In this document: positions 36,092 through 50,547 of the stretch, piece by piece
Numbering within the stretch: position 1 is the first letter of the stretch
Layout: every line of letters begins with the position of its first letter
NCBI RefSeq assembly: GCF_000312665.1
Contig: NZ_HF536772.1
Location: forward strand, 153,006 to 217,005
Origin: Rhizobium mesoamericanum STM3625
GTDB taxonomy: Bacteria > Pseudomonadota > Alphaproteobacteria > Rhizobiales > Rhizobiaceae
Direction of reading: 5' to 3'
DNA length: 64,000 nucleotides
The notes under the pieces: generated by a model
The model's input: the letters and a program-made list of their open reading frames with translations, nothing else
The model's database searches: none
What the model was told of the DNA's origin: nothing
Translations under genes and position numbers: made by a program

Positions 36092-37612
36092 ATGCGCCAT
36101 TGGAAGGATACGAGCAGTCTCACGCCGCTCCGCGCGGCGGGCTTTGCCGTATCCATGGCCCTGACTGTAGGCGCTCTCGCGTCTCGACCCGCATTTGCAC
36201 AGTCGATGCCGGTCTCCAACAATCTAATACGCTCGCCCGACGCATCGGCTACCGCAGCCGCGGCAGATGAAAGCGGTATTGCCGAAACCTCGAACATCAC
36301 CACATCAACGGTCGACAATGCCGCGCAAGGAGCCACAACCTCCCCCATTGCGGCGTCCGATCAAAAGCCGAGTGACGAAATCACGGGCTCAATCCTTGAC
36401 GAGGACATGATGCGGCTGAACACGCGCGAGGCGCCGCTAGACGAGCGGCTGCCAGCCCGAAAGCCGGAGCCTAATCCGGCCTTCGAGGAAACACCGGGCA
36501 TCCGCATCGGCACCTTTGTGCTACGCCCGACCATTACGCAGAGCATCAATACCGAGACCCAGAAAGACGCCGGCGTCAGTCAGACACGTGGTTTCCTCGA
36601 AACGGATCTGCACGCCACGCTGACGTCCGACTGGTCGTTGCACCAGCTCTCCGTGACAACGGACGGCGCCTGGCAGAAGAATATAAGCGGCGAAGGCGAG
36701 GAGCAGCCGGACTTCCAGATCAAAGGCGACTTGCGCCTCGACCTTCCGCAGGATACGACCGCGCACATCACCGGCGGCTACCATTTCTATCGCGAAGATA
36801 CTGATGATCCGAATGCTCTGCAGAATGCCGACAAGCAATCGGATGTTCAGGAATTCAGCACCGGCGCTACGATCGAACGCGACTTCGGCATCCTGCGCGC
36901 CAGCACCGGGATCGATCTCAGCCGCGCGATCTATTCCGACGCGACGCTTTCCGATGGAACACCGGTTTCGTTGAGCGATCGCAACGAGACCAGCGGCAGG
37001 ATCCGTGGCCGTATCGGCTACGAGCTGTCCCCGGCCCTCATTCCCTTCATCGAGGCCAATGTCGGCAAGACAGTCTACGATGACGCGGTTGACTCAGCAG
37101 GCTACCGCCGCTCGGGGGATAGCTATGGCGCTAAGGTCGGCGTCGAGCTTGACATGGGCGAAAAGCTTCGCGGTGAGGTTGGAGTTGGCTACCAGACTGC
37201 CACCTTCGATGACGACCGCCTCTCAGACATCGATGCCGCCGTTGTCGACGCCCAGCTACTGTGGTCGCCGGTGAGAGGCACCGACGTCAATGTCGGCCTG
37301 CTGACAAGCATAAACCCGTCGACGACTGCTGGCGAATCCGGCTACGTTTCCCACGCCTTGACGACCGGCATAACGCATCAGCTGCGAGACAATCTGACCG
37401 GCAGCGTGCTCGGCGGCATCACCTATCGCGACTATCCGTCGGATAGCCCGACCAGCGACGAAACGGTCTACACCACGAGCGCCGGACTGACCTGGAACAT
37501 CAACCGCTACCTCGACATGACGAGCACCATCGGCTGGGAGCTGACATCCCGCAAGACGAGCAGTGATTCCGAACAATGGCGAGCTGGCGTCGGCCTGAAA
37601 CTGAAGCGCTAA
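36092..37612 (+). CDS. Outer membrane beta-barrel protein
   Basis: A 506-residue exported protein. Signal peptide about 1-37 (cut after AFA), a disordered Thr/Ala/Asp-rich segment to about 145, then roughly 350 residues of alternating amphipathic strands ending in the basic-aromatic pattern RAGVGLKLKR. It resembles the outer membrane beta-barrel family BBP2_2 (formerly DUF2320) of alphaproteobacteria. Start 36092 is chosen for the AGGAAAAA site and the signal peptide. Function is unknown; it may be a porin or envelope anchor. Convergent with galU. Confidence 0.82.
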   Translation: MRHWKDTSSLTPLRAAGFAVSMALTVGALASRPAFAQSMPVSNNLIRSPDASATAAAADESGIAETSNITTSTVDNAAQGATTSPIAASDQKPSDEITGSILDEDMMRLNTREAPLDERLPARKPEPNPAFEETPGIRIGTFVLRPTITQSINTETQKDAGVSQTRGFLETDLHATLTSDWSLHQLSVTTDGAWQKNISGEGEEQPDFQIKGDLRLDLPQDTTAHITGGYHFYREDTDDPNALQNADKQSDVQEFSTGATIERDFGILRASTGIDLSRAIYSDATLSDGTPVSLSDRNETSGRIRGRIGYELSPALIPFIEANVGKTVYDDAVDSAGYRRSGDSYGAKVGVELDMGEKLRGEVGVGYQTATFDDDRLSDIDAAVVDAQLLWSPVRGTDVNVGLLTSINPSTTAGESGYVSHALTTGITHQLRDNLTGSVLGGITYRDYPSDSPTSDETVYTTSAGLTWNINRYLDMTSTIGWELTSRKTSSDSEQWRAGVGLKLKR

Positions 37613-37622
37613 AAACGAAATC

Positions 37623-37649
37623 CGCCTGCAAGTGGGAGGCTTGCAGGCG
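37623..37649 (-). terminator. Hairpin between the beta-barrel gene and galU
   Basis: CGCCTGCAAG / CTTGCAGGCG, ten perfect pairs. The reverse strand continues GATTTCGTTTTT, so it probably ends galU and may act for both convergent genes. Confidence 0.7.
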
Positions 37650-37676
37650 AATCGAATTGCTCAGGAGCTAACGAGG

Positions 37677-38564
37677 TCAAAGGCTCTTCAGCAGCGCCTT
37701 GAAGCCTTCTTCGACGGTCGGGCGGATGTCGGCACGTTCCAGTGCAAACGCCACGTTGGCCAGGATGAAGCCGTCCTTGGCGCCGCAGTCATAGGTGGTG
37801 CCGCGGAAGTGATAGCCTGCGAACGTCTGATCCTTCAGCAGCTTCAGCATGCCGTCGGTCAGCTGGATTTCGTTGCCGGCGCCGCGTTCCTGGGTTTCCA
37901 GGATCTTGAAGACCTCAGGCTGTAGTATGTAGCGGCCATTGATGAAATAGTTCGACGGTGCCGTGCCCTTGGCCGGCTTTTCGACCATGCTGGTGATACG
38001 GAAACCCTCGCCGATCTGCTCGCCAACGCCGACGATACCGTACTTGTGGGCCTGATCGGGTGCGCATTCCTCGACGGCGATGATGTTGCCGCCGCTGTGG
38101 GCATACAGATCGATCATGCCCTTCATGCAGCCTTTGCCTTCGCTCTTCATGATCATGTCCGGCAGCAGCAGAGCGAAGGGTTCATTGCCGACGATCTCGC
38201 GGGCACACCAGACGGCGTGGCCGAGGCCAAGCGGCTCCTGCTGGCGGGTGAAGCTGACGGTACCAGCCTTGGGAAGCTGGCCGGCGAGCAGCGTCATTTC
38301 CGCCTGCTTACTGCGCTCGCGCAGCGTCTGCTCGAGCTCGAAATGAATATCGAAGTAGTCTTCGATGATGTGCTTGTTTCGACCTGTGACGAAAACGAAA
38401 TGCTCGATGCCCGCTTCCAAAGCTTCGTCGACCACATACTGAATAATGGGTTTGTCGACGACAGTCAGCATTTCCTTTGGCACGGCTTTCGTGGCCGGGA
38501 GAAAGCGAGTCCCGAGGCCTGCAACCGGAAATACAGCTTTACGAACTTTTTTATGCTCTGCCAC
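37677..38564 (-). CDS. galU: UTP-glucose-1-phosphate uridylyltransferase
   Basis: A 295-residue GalU/ExoN: nucleotide-binding [37 protein letters not shown], and the conserved [12 protein letters not shown] and [20 protein letters not shown]. It makes UDP-glucose for exopolysaccharide, glucans and LPS; in Sinorhizobium the chromosomal exoN supports succinoglycan. Assignment to exoN versus housekeeping galU cannot be made from sequence. Confidence 0.95.
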   Translation of the reverse strand: MAEHKKVRKAVFPVAGLGTRFLPATKAVPKEMLTVVDKPIIQYVVDEALEAGIEHFVFVTGRNKHIIEDYFDIHFELEQTLRERSKQAEMTLLAGQLPKAGTVSFTRQQEPLGLGHAVWCAREIVGNEPFALLLPDMIMKSEGKGCMKGMIDLYAHSGGNIIAVEECAPDQAHKYGIVGVGEQIGEGFRITSMVEKPAKGTAPSNYFINGRYILQPEVFKILETQERGAGNEIQLTDGMLKLLKDQTFAGYHFRGTTYDCGAKDGFILANVAFALERADIRPTVEEGFKALLKSL

Positions 38565-38763
38565 ACAATCCTCCTGCGATGATTACATCGCTTGAAATAA
38601 AAGGCATTTTGATTGGACTAGATGAGATTTGCTACCGTTTTGCAAATGGTGACTGCATTCCTACGTCATGGTAAAGAATTTGTTGACTTCGTTCAGGTAG
38701 TCTCAGGCCTGAGCGGAAATTCGCGCTCCGCTGTGCCTGAAACGAAAGGACGGATGACCGCCG

Positions 38764-39987
38764 ATGACTCAAAATCACAGAAACTCCCTTCGTGGTCTTG
38801 CTATCGCACTCATCGTGACCGCGTCCGCCGGTCTGGCCCCCATCAACGCGAAAGCAGATCAGCGGTTCCAGAAGTGGATCGCGGACTTCTACCAAACTGC
38901 CGCTCAAAATGGCATCAGCAAGGCAACTTACCGCAAAGCATTCGCAGGAGTAAACGATCCGGACCCGACCGTGCTCGAGAAGGCGGCCTATCAGCCTGAA
39001 TTCACGACAAAAATCTGGGACTATGTGGATTCTCGTGTAAATCCTTACACTGTCCAAATTGGTCGTCAGATGGCCGCTAAATACGCCTCGACGCTGAATT
39101 CCATCCAGCGCCAGTTTGGCGTGGACAAAACGATTCTGCTTGCCATCTGGTCGATGGAATCGAATTACGGCGCGGTCCTCGGCAAGGACGATCGCCTGCA
39201 TTATGTGCCGCGCGCCCTGGCGACGCTCGCCTATGCGGACGAACGCCGCGCCAAGTTCGCCAAGAAGCAGCTGATCGCCGCGCTGAAGATCCTGCAGGAC
39301 GGCGACATTTCCCCGGACGGAATGACCGGCTCCTGGGCCGGCGCAATGGGCCACACCCAGTTTATTCCAACAAGCTATCTGCTCTATGCCGTCGATGCCG
39401 ACGGCAACGGTCATCGCGATATCTGGAACTCCGTGCCTGATGCGCTCGCCACCTCTGCCAACCTGCTGATGAAGAACGGATGGGATGCCGGCAAGACCTG
39501 GGGTTATGAAGTTGTTGTGCCGCCGAATGCCAAAAAGCAGGTTGGAAAGACCCACACGTTGGCGCAGTGGGCCTCCCTAGGCCTGACCCGGCCGAACGGC
39601 AAGAGCTTCCGTGATGGCGGCGGCAACGCCGTGCTGAAGATGCCGGCTGGCCCCGATGGTCCGGGCTTCCTGATGACGAGTAACTTCTTCACAATAAAGA
39701 ACTACAACGCCTCGGACAGCTATGCGATCGCTGTCGGGCTGTTAGCGGATGAGATTGCGGGCTACGGCGGCATGAAACAGCGCTGGCCGCGGCCGGATGG
39801 GACGCTTGACGTGAAGGAGAAATTTGAACTGCAAACCCGCCTGAAGACACTCGGCTATTATGACGGGGAGGTTGACGGGAACTTCGGCAGCGGATCGAAG
39901 GCTGCCATCGCCGCTGTCCAGGCCCGTATCGGCATGCAGCAGGACGGCGAGCCATCACTGCCGCTCTTAAACGCGCTTCGCAAGTAG
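38764..39987 (+). CDS. Lytic murein transglycosylase (MltB-like) with PG-binding domain
   Basis: A 407-residue exported enzyme: signal peptide about 1-31, SLT_2/MltB domain (about 33-320; catalytic Glu in WSMESNYG, GAMGHTQFIPTSYL, FRDGGGNAV) and a C-terminal peptidoglycan-binding type-1 domain (about 340-400; LQTRLKTLGYYDGEVDGNFG). It cleaves glycan strands forming 1,6-anhydro ends. It is closer to the proteobacterial lytic murein transglycosylase B group than to a lipoprotein, since no lipobox is visible. Confidence 0.92.
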   Translation: MTQNHRNSLRGLAIALIVTASAGLAPINAKADQRFQKWIADFYQTAAQNGISKATYRKAFAGVNDPDPTVLEKAAYQPEFTTKIWDYVDSRVNPYTVQIGRQMAAKYASTLNSIQRQFGVDKTILLAIWSMESNYGAVLGKDDRLHYVPRALATLAYADERRAKFAKKQLIAALKILQDGDISPDGMTGSWAGAMGHTQFIPTSYLLYAVDADGNGHRDIWNSVPDALATSANLLMKNGWDAGKTWGYEVVVPPNAKKQVGKTHTLAQWASLGLTRPNGKSFRDGGGNAVLKMPAGPDGPGFLMTSNFFTIKNYNASDSYAIAVGLLADEIAGYGGMKQRWPRPDGTLDVKEKFELQTRLKTLGYYDGEVDGNFGSGSKAAIAAVQARIGMQQDGEPSLPLLNALRK

Positions 39988-40076
39988 ACGGAGAATAATC
40001 GTCGAGATGCACTTTGGGGTGTGGACGCGCCTTGCCGCTCTATGCGAGAATGCGGGCAGATGCGAGGCTCCTGACT

Positions 40077-41279
40077 ATGCGTAAACGAGTACACCGGGCA
40101 ACGCTGCGCTGGGGTGCAATCAGCACCGCAACGGTGGTGCTTGTCTTTAGCGCGTTCCCGGTGCAGGTCGTCAATGCGCAGGAGCGGTATTATTATCGCC
40201 AATCAATTCTCGATTTCTTCCTCGGCCGTCGCTACATCCAGGAATATCCGCCACAGGCGCCATCTCAAACTGCACCGCAGCGGCAGCCTGCACCAAAAAG
40301 AAAGGTTGCGCCCAAGATCGCTTCCACCCCGCGTCCGGCGGCTCCTGCTGCCGTCGAAGAGAGGGTCGTCGAGAAGCTTGCTAACGCCCAGAAGATCCTC
40401 GTCGTTGGAGATTTTCTCGCCGGCGGCCTTGGCATCGGCATGGAAGCGGCGTTCAAGGATTCTCCTGGTATCGTCATCGAGACGCACAGCAATGTCGCCT
40501 CCGGGCTTGTCCGAGACGATTATTATGACTGGCCGCAACAACTGACAAAGTTCATGGACGAGGCAAAGCCCGCCATGGTCGTCGTCATGCTCGGCGCGAA
40601 TGACCGCCAGCAGATGGTGACGGATATTGGCAAGGAGAAGTTCAGGACAGACGGCTGGTACGCCGAATATCAGCGTCGCGTCGTGGCCTTCGGCAAGCAG
40701 GTGACCAGTCGCAAGATCCCGCTGCTCTGGGTCGGACTGCCAGCCTTCGATTCGCCCGCGATGACCGCCGATGCGGTGCAGCTTAATCAGTTGTTCCGCA
40801 AGCAGATGGACAGCGCCGGCGGCGAGTTCGTCGACATCTGGGATGGGTTCGTCGACGAAGCAGGTGATTTCATCGTTACCGGCTCGGATATCAACGGCCA
40901 GCAGGTGCGCCTGCGCACTTCGGACGGCATTAACCTCACGGAAGCCGGCCGGCGCAAGCTTGCCTTCTATGTCGAGAAGCCTGTCCGCCGCATTCTCGGT
41001 GTGCAGGCAAGCCCTGACCTCGTTCGCCTCGACACCGGCAACGCGCCGGCGATCGATGCGGTCGCGATACCCGGCCGCACCGAACCGATCAGCCTCTCCG
41101 ACCCCAACCTGGATGGAGGCGCGGAACTCCTTGGTGGCAGAGCACTGCCCGTGAGCGCCACCAAGTCGCCACGCGATCTCTTGGTTCAGGACGGCGAGAT
41201 GGCAGCGCCCCCCGCCGGTCGCGTCGATGACTACCGAATGACGCCGATGAAGCCGACGGCCCAGATCTCGATCAAATGA
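40077..41279 (+). CDS. DUF459 SGNH-like periplasmic protein
   Basis: A 400-residue exported protein (signal peptide about 1-35, cut after VNA) of the DUF459/SGNH-hydrolase family. Block III LGANDRQ is conserved and a late GxxLTEAGRRKLAFYVEKPVRR matches block V, but block I reads VVGDFLAGG, with Phe where the nucleophile Ser of GDS normally sits. It may thus be a non-hydrolytic or altered-mechanism member, which is also seen among rhizobial paralogs as I recall. Function is unknown; it is placed between a transglycosylase and the gltD terminator, hinting at envelope work. Confidence 0.85.
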   Translation: MRKRVHRATLRWGAISTATVVLVFSAFPVQVVNAQERYYYRQSILDFFLGRRYIQEYPPQAPSQTAPQRQPAPKRKVAPKIASTPRPAAPAAVEERVVEKLANAQKILVVGDFLAGGLGIGMEAAFKDSPGIVIETHSNVASGLVRDDYYDWPQQLTKFMDEAKPAMVVVMLGANDRQQMVTDIGKEKFRTDGWYAEYQRRVVAFGKQVTSRKIPLLWVGLPAFDSPAMTADAVQLNQLFRKQMDSAGGEFVDIWDGFVDEAGDFIVTGSDINGQQVRLRTSDGINLTEAGRRKLAFYVEKPVRRILGVQASPDLVRLDTGNAPAIDAVAIPGRTEPISLSDPNLDGGAELLGGRALPVSATKSPRDLLVQDGEMAAPPAGRVDDYRMTPMKPTAQISIK

Positions 41280-41282
41280 AAA

Positions 41283-41304
41283 GGGGCCGCTCAAACGCGG
41301 CCCC
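41283..41304 (-). terminator. Intrinsic terminator between DUF459 and gltD
   Basis: GGGGCCGC / GCGGCCCC with a six-base loop; the reverse strand continues with TTTTC, so it ends gltD and probably also serves the convergent gene. Confidence 0.85.
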
Positions 41305-41326
41305 AATTCTTCAGCGCCATTGTCCC

Positions 41327-42781
41327 TTACCGCGGCAGAACCGTCGAGCCCATCAGGGCTTCGTCGATGGCACGGGCGGCCTGGCGGCCTTCGCGAATCG
41401 CCCAGACAACCAACGACTGGCCCCGGCGCACGTCGCCTGCCGTCCAGAGCTTGTCGACCGACGTCTTGTAGTCGCGGTCGTTGGCGACGACATTGGTCGA
41501 GCCACGACGGTCGGTGTTGAGCGTGAGTTTACCGTCGAGTTCCTTCACCACGCTGTCCTTGAACGGGCCGCTGAAACCGATCGCGATGAAGGCGAGGTCG
41601 GCCTTGATGATGAACTCCGTGCCGGCGATCGGCTTGCGGCGCTCGTCGACTTCGCAGCACTTCACGCCGGTAAGCTGGCCATCCTCGCCTACGAACTCGA
41701 GCGTTGCCACCTGGAACTCGCGAACGGCGCCTTCCGCCTGCGATGAGGAAGTGCGCATCTTCGTCGCCCAGAACGGCCAGACGGCGAGCTTGTCTTCCTT
41801 CTCCGGGGGCTGCGGGCGGATGTCGAGCTGCGTGACCTTCACTGCGCCCTGACGGAACGCCGTGCCGACGCAGTCCGATGCGGTATCGCCACCGCCGACG
41901 ACGACGACATGCTTTGCGCCTGCGAGGATCGGGTCGGAGGCCCACCCGACGCTATCGATGTTTTCGCGGCCGACGCGCTTGTTCTGCTGCACGAGGTACG
42001 GCATCGCATCATGGACACCGGAAAGCTCGATACCGGGAATGCCCGCCTCGCGCGGCGTTTCCGAACCACCACAATAGAGTACCGCATCGTAATCGGCGAG
42101 CAGCTGCTCGACCTTCACGTCGACCCCGACATTGACGCCGCAATGGAAGGCAACGCCCTCACCCTTCATCTGCTCGACGCGGCGATCGATAAAGTTCTTT
42201 TCCATCTTGAAGTCAGGGATACCGTAGCGCAGCAGGCCGCCGGGCTTGCTTTCGCGTTCGTACACATGGACCTCGTGCCCAGCGCGACCGAGCTGCTGGG
42301 CAGCCGCCATGCCGGCCGGGCCGGAACCGATGATCGCCACCTTCTTGCCCGTATGGATAGTCGCCGGCTGCGGACGAATGAAGCCGAGCTCGTAGGCCTT
42401 GTCGGCGATCGCCTGCTCGACGGTCTTGATCGCAACCGGCGTGTCTTCGAGATTAAGCGTGCAGGCTTCCTCGCAAGGCGCGGGGCAAACGCGGCCGGTA
42501 AACTCGGGGAAGTTGTTCGTCGAATGCAGGTTCTGAATCGCCGCTTCCCAGTTGTTGTTATAGACGAGGTCGTTCCAGTCAGGAATCTGGTTGTGGACAG
42601 GACAACCGGTCGGACCATGGCAATAGGGGATGCCACAGTCCATGCAGCGGGCTGCCTGTTTCTGCACTTCCTGGTCCGACATCGGGATCGTGAATTCGCG
42701 GAAATGCCGGATGCGATCCGAGGCAGGCTGATACTTCGCCACCTGCCGGTCGATTTCCAGAAACCCTGTGACCTTACCCAT
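41327..42781 (-). CDS. gltD: Glutamate synthase, small subunit
   Basis: A 484-residue GltD: N-terminal iron-sulfur region with [11 protein letters not shown] and [13 protein letters not shown], then FAD ([12 protein letters not shown]) and NADPH ([11 protein letters not shown]) binding domains. It passes electrons from NADPH to GltB. The start ATG at 42781 follows AAGGGACG and gives the usual [13 protein letters not shown] beginning; a 34-residue longer frame is rejected. It lies 222 bases behind gltB on the same strand. Confidence 0.96.
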   Translation of the reverse strand: MGKVTGFLEIDRQVAKYQPASDRIRHFREFTIPMSDQEVQKQAARCMDCGIPYCHGPTGCPVHNQIPDWNDLVYNNNWEAAIQNLHSTNNFPEFTGRVCPAPCEEACTLNLEDTPVAIKTVEQAIADKAYELGFIRPQPATIHTGKKVAIIGSGPAGMAAAQQLGRAGHEVHVYERESKPGGLLRYGIPDFKMEKNFIDRRVEQMKGEGVAFHCGVNVGVDVKVEQLLADYDAVLYCGGSETPREAGIPGIELSGVHDAMPYLVQQNKRVGRENIDSVGWASDPILAGAKHVVVVGGGDTASDCVGTAFRQGAVKVTQLDIRPQPPEKEDKLAVWPFWATKMRTSSSQAEGAVREFQVATLEFVGEDGQLTGVKCCEVDERRKPIAGTEFIIKADLAFIAIGFSGPFKDSVVKELDGKLTLNTDRRGSTNVVANDRDYKTSVDKLWTAGDVRRGQSLVVWAIREGRQAARAIDEALMGSTVLPR

Positions 42782-42966
42782 GTTTTCGTCCCTTACACTC
42801 ATGACCGCCTCGCCTGCGGCCAGTTGTCCATCGTCAGCCTCGACAGTGGAGGCAAGTTGCTGCTTTCGACCGTCATCAAGCATATCCCCTGAGTGCGATC
42901 CACGCGTCTGCGCTGCCTGAGGCTGCTGCCGATCCGTGGGTCATTGAGATATTTCGGTCATCCGGC

Positions 42967-42986
42967 GCGCTGGCCTTCGCCAGCGC
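42967..42986 (-). other. Hairpin in the gltB-gltD gap
   Basis: Perfect stem GCGCTGGC / GCCAGCGC with loop CTTC, 17 bases after the gltB stop on the reverse strand. No T run follows, so it is more likely an mRNA stability or processing element than a terminator. Confidence 0.5.
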
Positions 42987-43003
42987 AACGGAAGTAAGCG
43001 TAT

Positions 43004-47725
<4,722 letters not shown>

Positions 47726-48262
47726 CTTTCCCTCCTGTCAGAGCCCTCGCGGCTGCGGGCGGCTTCTTGGTCGCGCGCCGTCCCTGATCCTAGGTTCGGC
47801 GCGTGACAGCGCTGTTGCATTATCGAAGATCCGGTCGCCGGCGGCAGGCTCTCCAGGGGAAAGCAACCGTGCGCTCCTGCGCCTGCCATCCGCCCCCGCA
47901 CACGGGCATTCGCCCGCACTTGAAGAACTATAGCGTGAAACCCCACGAGTGTAAGGTTTTTTGGCGCCTCTTCGGCCATTGCGGCCAAATAGGACAGCAA
48001 CCCTGTCCTAATTCACTTGATCTATGGCAGAAACGTGCTGCCTGCGCAAGAGTGCAGATTCAAAAAATCGGCGGTTTGCGATCTAATCTTGCCGGAATAA
48101 CTATCCGCAAGACATAAAATTACGCAACTGGGCATTATTTTGTTTATTGATTACCGCAATCAATTTGTGTGATGGATTCCAGGCCCCCTCTTTGACGGGC
48201 TGAGGTGATGGCGTAAGGTCGCGCCCGAACCCCATCCCATTGCATCCCACGTGGTCCCTTTC
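47726..48262. other. Intergenic region gltB / threonine aldolase, with long gltB leader
   Basis: 537 bases between divergent genes. The gltB side has a predicted promoter at 47928-47955 and therefore a leader of about 200 bases holding hairpin CGGGC-ATTC-GCCCG (47903-47916). The far side contains AT-rich sequence at about 48110-48170, likely the aldolase promoter. A 92-residue reading frame on the reverse strand is not supported. Confidence 0.5.
47928..47955 (-). promoter_or_regulatory. Predicted sigma-70 promoter of gltB
   Basis: Reverse strand CTTACA (-35, 47955-47950), 16-base spacer, CTATAG (-10, 47933-47928). Close to the alphaproteobacterial CTTGAC-N17-CTATAT pattern. The start would be near 47921. 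Confidence 0.5.
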
Positions 48263-49312
48263 ATGTATTTCGCATCTGACAACTGGGCAGGCGCCCATCG
48301 ATCCATCGCTGAACGTTTGTTCAGGGAATCCGACGGCTTTGCCGCGGCCTATGGCGCAAGCGCGCTCGATCGACATGTCGAGCGGCGCTTTGCCGAAGTC
48401 TTCGAGCGTGAAGTCACGGTCCTTTTCGTCGGCACTGGCACGGCAGCGAACTCGCTTTCCCTTGCGAGCGTCCAGCGACCGGGCGGCATCACCTTTTGCC
48501 ATTCCGAAGCGCATGTGATTGCCGACGAATGCGGCGCACCCGACTTCTTCAGCGGCGCTCGCCTGCTTGGCGTTCCAGGCGCGGAAGGAAAGATCGATCC
48601 GGAGAAGCTTAGGGTGAAAATCACGGCTTTCCCCCAGACGGCCGTGCAACACGGGCGCGCAACGGCTGTGACGATCACTCAGGCGACGGAAGCCGGCACA
48701 GTCTATACGCTGGCTGAGATCGACAAGATCGCGGCAATCGCCCAGAAGGACAAGCTGTCCCTCCACATGGACGGCGCCCGCTTTGCCAATGCACTCGTCT
48801 CTCTCGGCGTCAGCCCGGCCGAGATGACCTGGAAGCGTGGCATCGACATGCTGTCCTTCGGTGGCACGAAGAACGGCTGCTGGTGCGCGGAAGCGATCGT
48901 CTTCTTCAATCCGGCGCAGGCAAATGAGATGCCCTTCATCCGCAAACGCGCCGCCCAGTTGTTCTCGAAGTCGCGCTTCATCGCGGCCCAGTTCGAAGCC
49001 TATTTCGAGAACGATCTCTGGCTCGATCTTGCCCGCCATGCGAACGGCATGTCCGATCGTCTGCGAGCCGGCATCATCGCGAGCAACGCATCGCGGCTTG
49101 CATGGCCGACGTCTGCCAACGAGGTCTTCGCCGTGATCCCAAAAAGAGCCGCGAAAACGGCAGTGGAAAGGGGTGCGAAGTTCTATGAATGGCCGGTGCC
49201 GCCAGCGACCCCCGAGCTCGTCGGCCCGAGTGAAACGCTGATCCGCCTCGTCACCAGTTTTGCGACTGACGATGCAGATGTCGATGGTTTCCTGGACTGC
49301 CTCGCCAGCTGA
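48263..49312 (+). CDS. Low-specificity L-threonine aldolase family PLP enzyme
   Basis: A 349-residue beta-eliminating lyase family protein. FASDNWAGAHRSI at the start, LSLHMDGARFANALV with the PLP-pyridine Asp and LSFGGTKNG with the Schiff-base Lys are conserved. It likely cleaves threonine or allo-threonine to glycine and acetaldehyde. Start ATG 48263 is preferred to GTG 48251 by family length. It stands alone. Confidence 0.9.
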   Translation: MYFASDNWAGAHRSIAERLFRESDGFAAAYGASALDRHVERRFAEVFEREVTVLFVGTGTAANSLSLASVQRPGGITFCHSEAHVIADECGAPDFFSGARLLGVPGAEGKIDPEKLRVKITAFPQTAVQHGRATAVTITQATEAGTVYTLAEIDKIAAIAQKDKLSLHMDGARFANALVSLGVSPAEMTWKRGIDMLSFGGTKNGCWCAEAIVFFNPAQANEMPFIRKRAAQLFSKSRFIAAQFEAYFENDLWLDLARHANGMSDRLRAGIIASNASRLAWPTSANEVFAVIPKRAAKTAVERGAKFYEWPVPPATPELVGPSETLIRLVTSFATDDADVDGFLDCLAS

Positions 49313-49322
49313 GTTCTCAGGC

Positions 49323-49451
49323 TCAATTCTGATGGCCCGTCACGGCGGATTGTGGCTTGCCGTCATCCGTCGTTTTTGCGTCATGCCCCGCCACGACAAT
49401 CAGCATCAAACAGGCAATCAACCCGGATACGAAGAGTACTCCATACGTCAT
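49323..49451 (-). CDS. Small single-pass membrane protein (42 aa)
   Basis: The reverse strand from ATG 49451 encodes MTYGVLFVSGLIACLMLIVV (membrane segment, residues 3-20), then a polar tail beginning AGHDAKTTDD and ending TGHQN. An AAGGAGAACG ribosome binding site stands before the start. Too short for most gene callers; I recognise no family. It is convergent with the threonine aldolase gene, stopping about ten bases after it. The good start site and the clean hydrophobic segment support translation. Confidence 0.55.
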   Translation of the reverse strand: MTYGVLFVSGLIACLMLIVVAGHDAKTTDDGKPQSAVTGHQN

Positions 49452-49612
49452 CGGTCCGTTCTCCTTGCCCCGAAGATCGACCATAGGCTAGGACAAATTA
49501 GGCTTCGAACCTGACCAGAGTCCTAAATTAAAGGGTTGATGGTCGCTTAAGATGCAGCAAGGCGGCTTAACCTTTCGCTATCCATCCCTGGTGCTTGGGA
49601 TTCGCCACACCT

Positions 49613-50467
49613 TCAGGCAGATCTCAGGTTCCGCACCTTGGCGAGGATGTCTTCCGACAGGGCCGAAACCAGCGCCCGGTCGGCGCCCTTGCGAGGCACC
49701 AGAACAAATTCCACGTCCTCGAGAACGGGCAGTCTGTCCCTCCCGATTTCCTTCAGACCTGATGGCACCATGCTACGCGGCTGCACCAGCACGCCCATGC
49801 CGGCCCGCGCGGCCGCGGTCAGCCCGCTGAGGCTGCCGCAGGTGCAGACGATCCGCCAGGTGATCTGGCTTCGGCCCAGCGCCTCGAGGGAAATGCTGCG
49901 AGTAATGCTCGGCGGCGGGAAGGCAATCAGCGGCAGTGGCCCGCTGCTCAGCACATGATCCGGGTCACGCGCCAGCCAGACGAGCGGCTCACGGTAGACC
50001 AGCCGCCCGCGCGCATCACCCAGCCGGCGCTTCGCCAGCACGAGGTCGATCTCGCCATTGTCCTGCATCTCGTAAAGCGTTCCGGAAAGTGCCACCGTCA
50101 GCTGAAGATCGACCGAGGGGTGCGAACGTACGAAATCCTCCAGCACCGCCGGAAGCTGACTGGTCACGAAATCCTCAGACACGCCAAGCCGCAGGTTGCC
50201 GCGCAGGTCCTTCCCCTTGAATTGAGATTGCACCTGCGCTTCGATTGCCAGCATCGCCCGAGCGTGGCTGAGTAGCGCTTCGCCGTCCGTCGTCAGCACC
50301 ACCTTGTGGGTATCTCGCGCCAGCAATCGTCGGCCGACCGCACTTTCCAGCCGCTGGATGTGCTGGCTGACGGTCGATTGCCCAAGACCCAGCCGCTCCG
50401 CGGCCAGCGTAAAGCTTCCCATCTGCTCGACGGTCACGAAGCTGCGCAATTGGGTAAGGTCAAGCAC
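49613..50467 (-). CDS. LysR-family regulator divergent from SBF transporter
   Basis: A 284-residue LysR protein: N-terminal winged helix (LRSFVTVEQMGSFTLAAERLGLGQSTVSQHIQRLE) and a substrate-binding domain with ARAGMGVLVQP. The start is GTG at 50467. Translated divergently from the transporter across about 80 bases, a classic LysR arrangement, so it probably controls that gene and itself from the shared region. Effector unknown. Confidence 0.92.
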   Translation of the reverse strand: MLDLTQLRSFVTVEQMGSFTLAAERLGLGQSTVSQHIQRLESAVGRRLLARDTHKVVLTTDGEALLSHARAMLAIEAQVQSQFKGKDLRGNLRLGVSEDFVTSQLPAVLEDFVRSHPSVDLQLTVALSGTLYEMQDNGEIDLVLAKRRLGDARGRLVYREPLVWLARDPDHVLSSGPLPLIAFPPPSITRSISLEALGRSQITWRIVCTCGSLSGLTAAARAGMGVLVQPRSMVPSGLKEIGRDRLPVLEDVEFVLVPRKGADRALVSALSEDILAKVRNLRSA

Positions 50468-50547
50468 GATCTATCTCGAAGCGTGATAACTGTTATTTCT
50501 TGCATCCTATATCATAATGGAAGAAACACGAATGATCTACTGACCCG

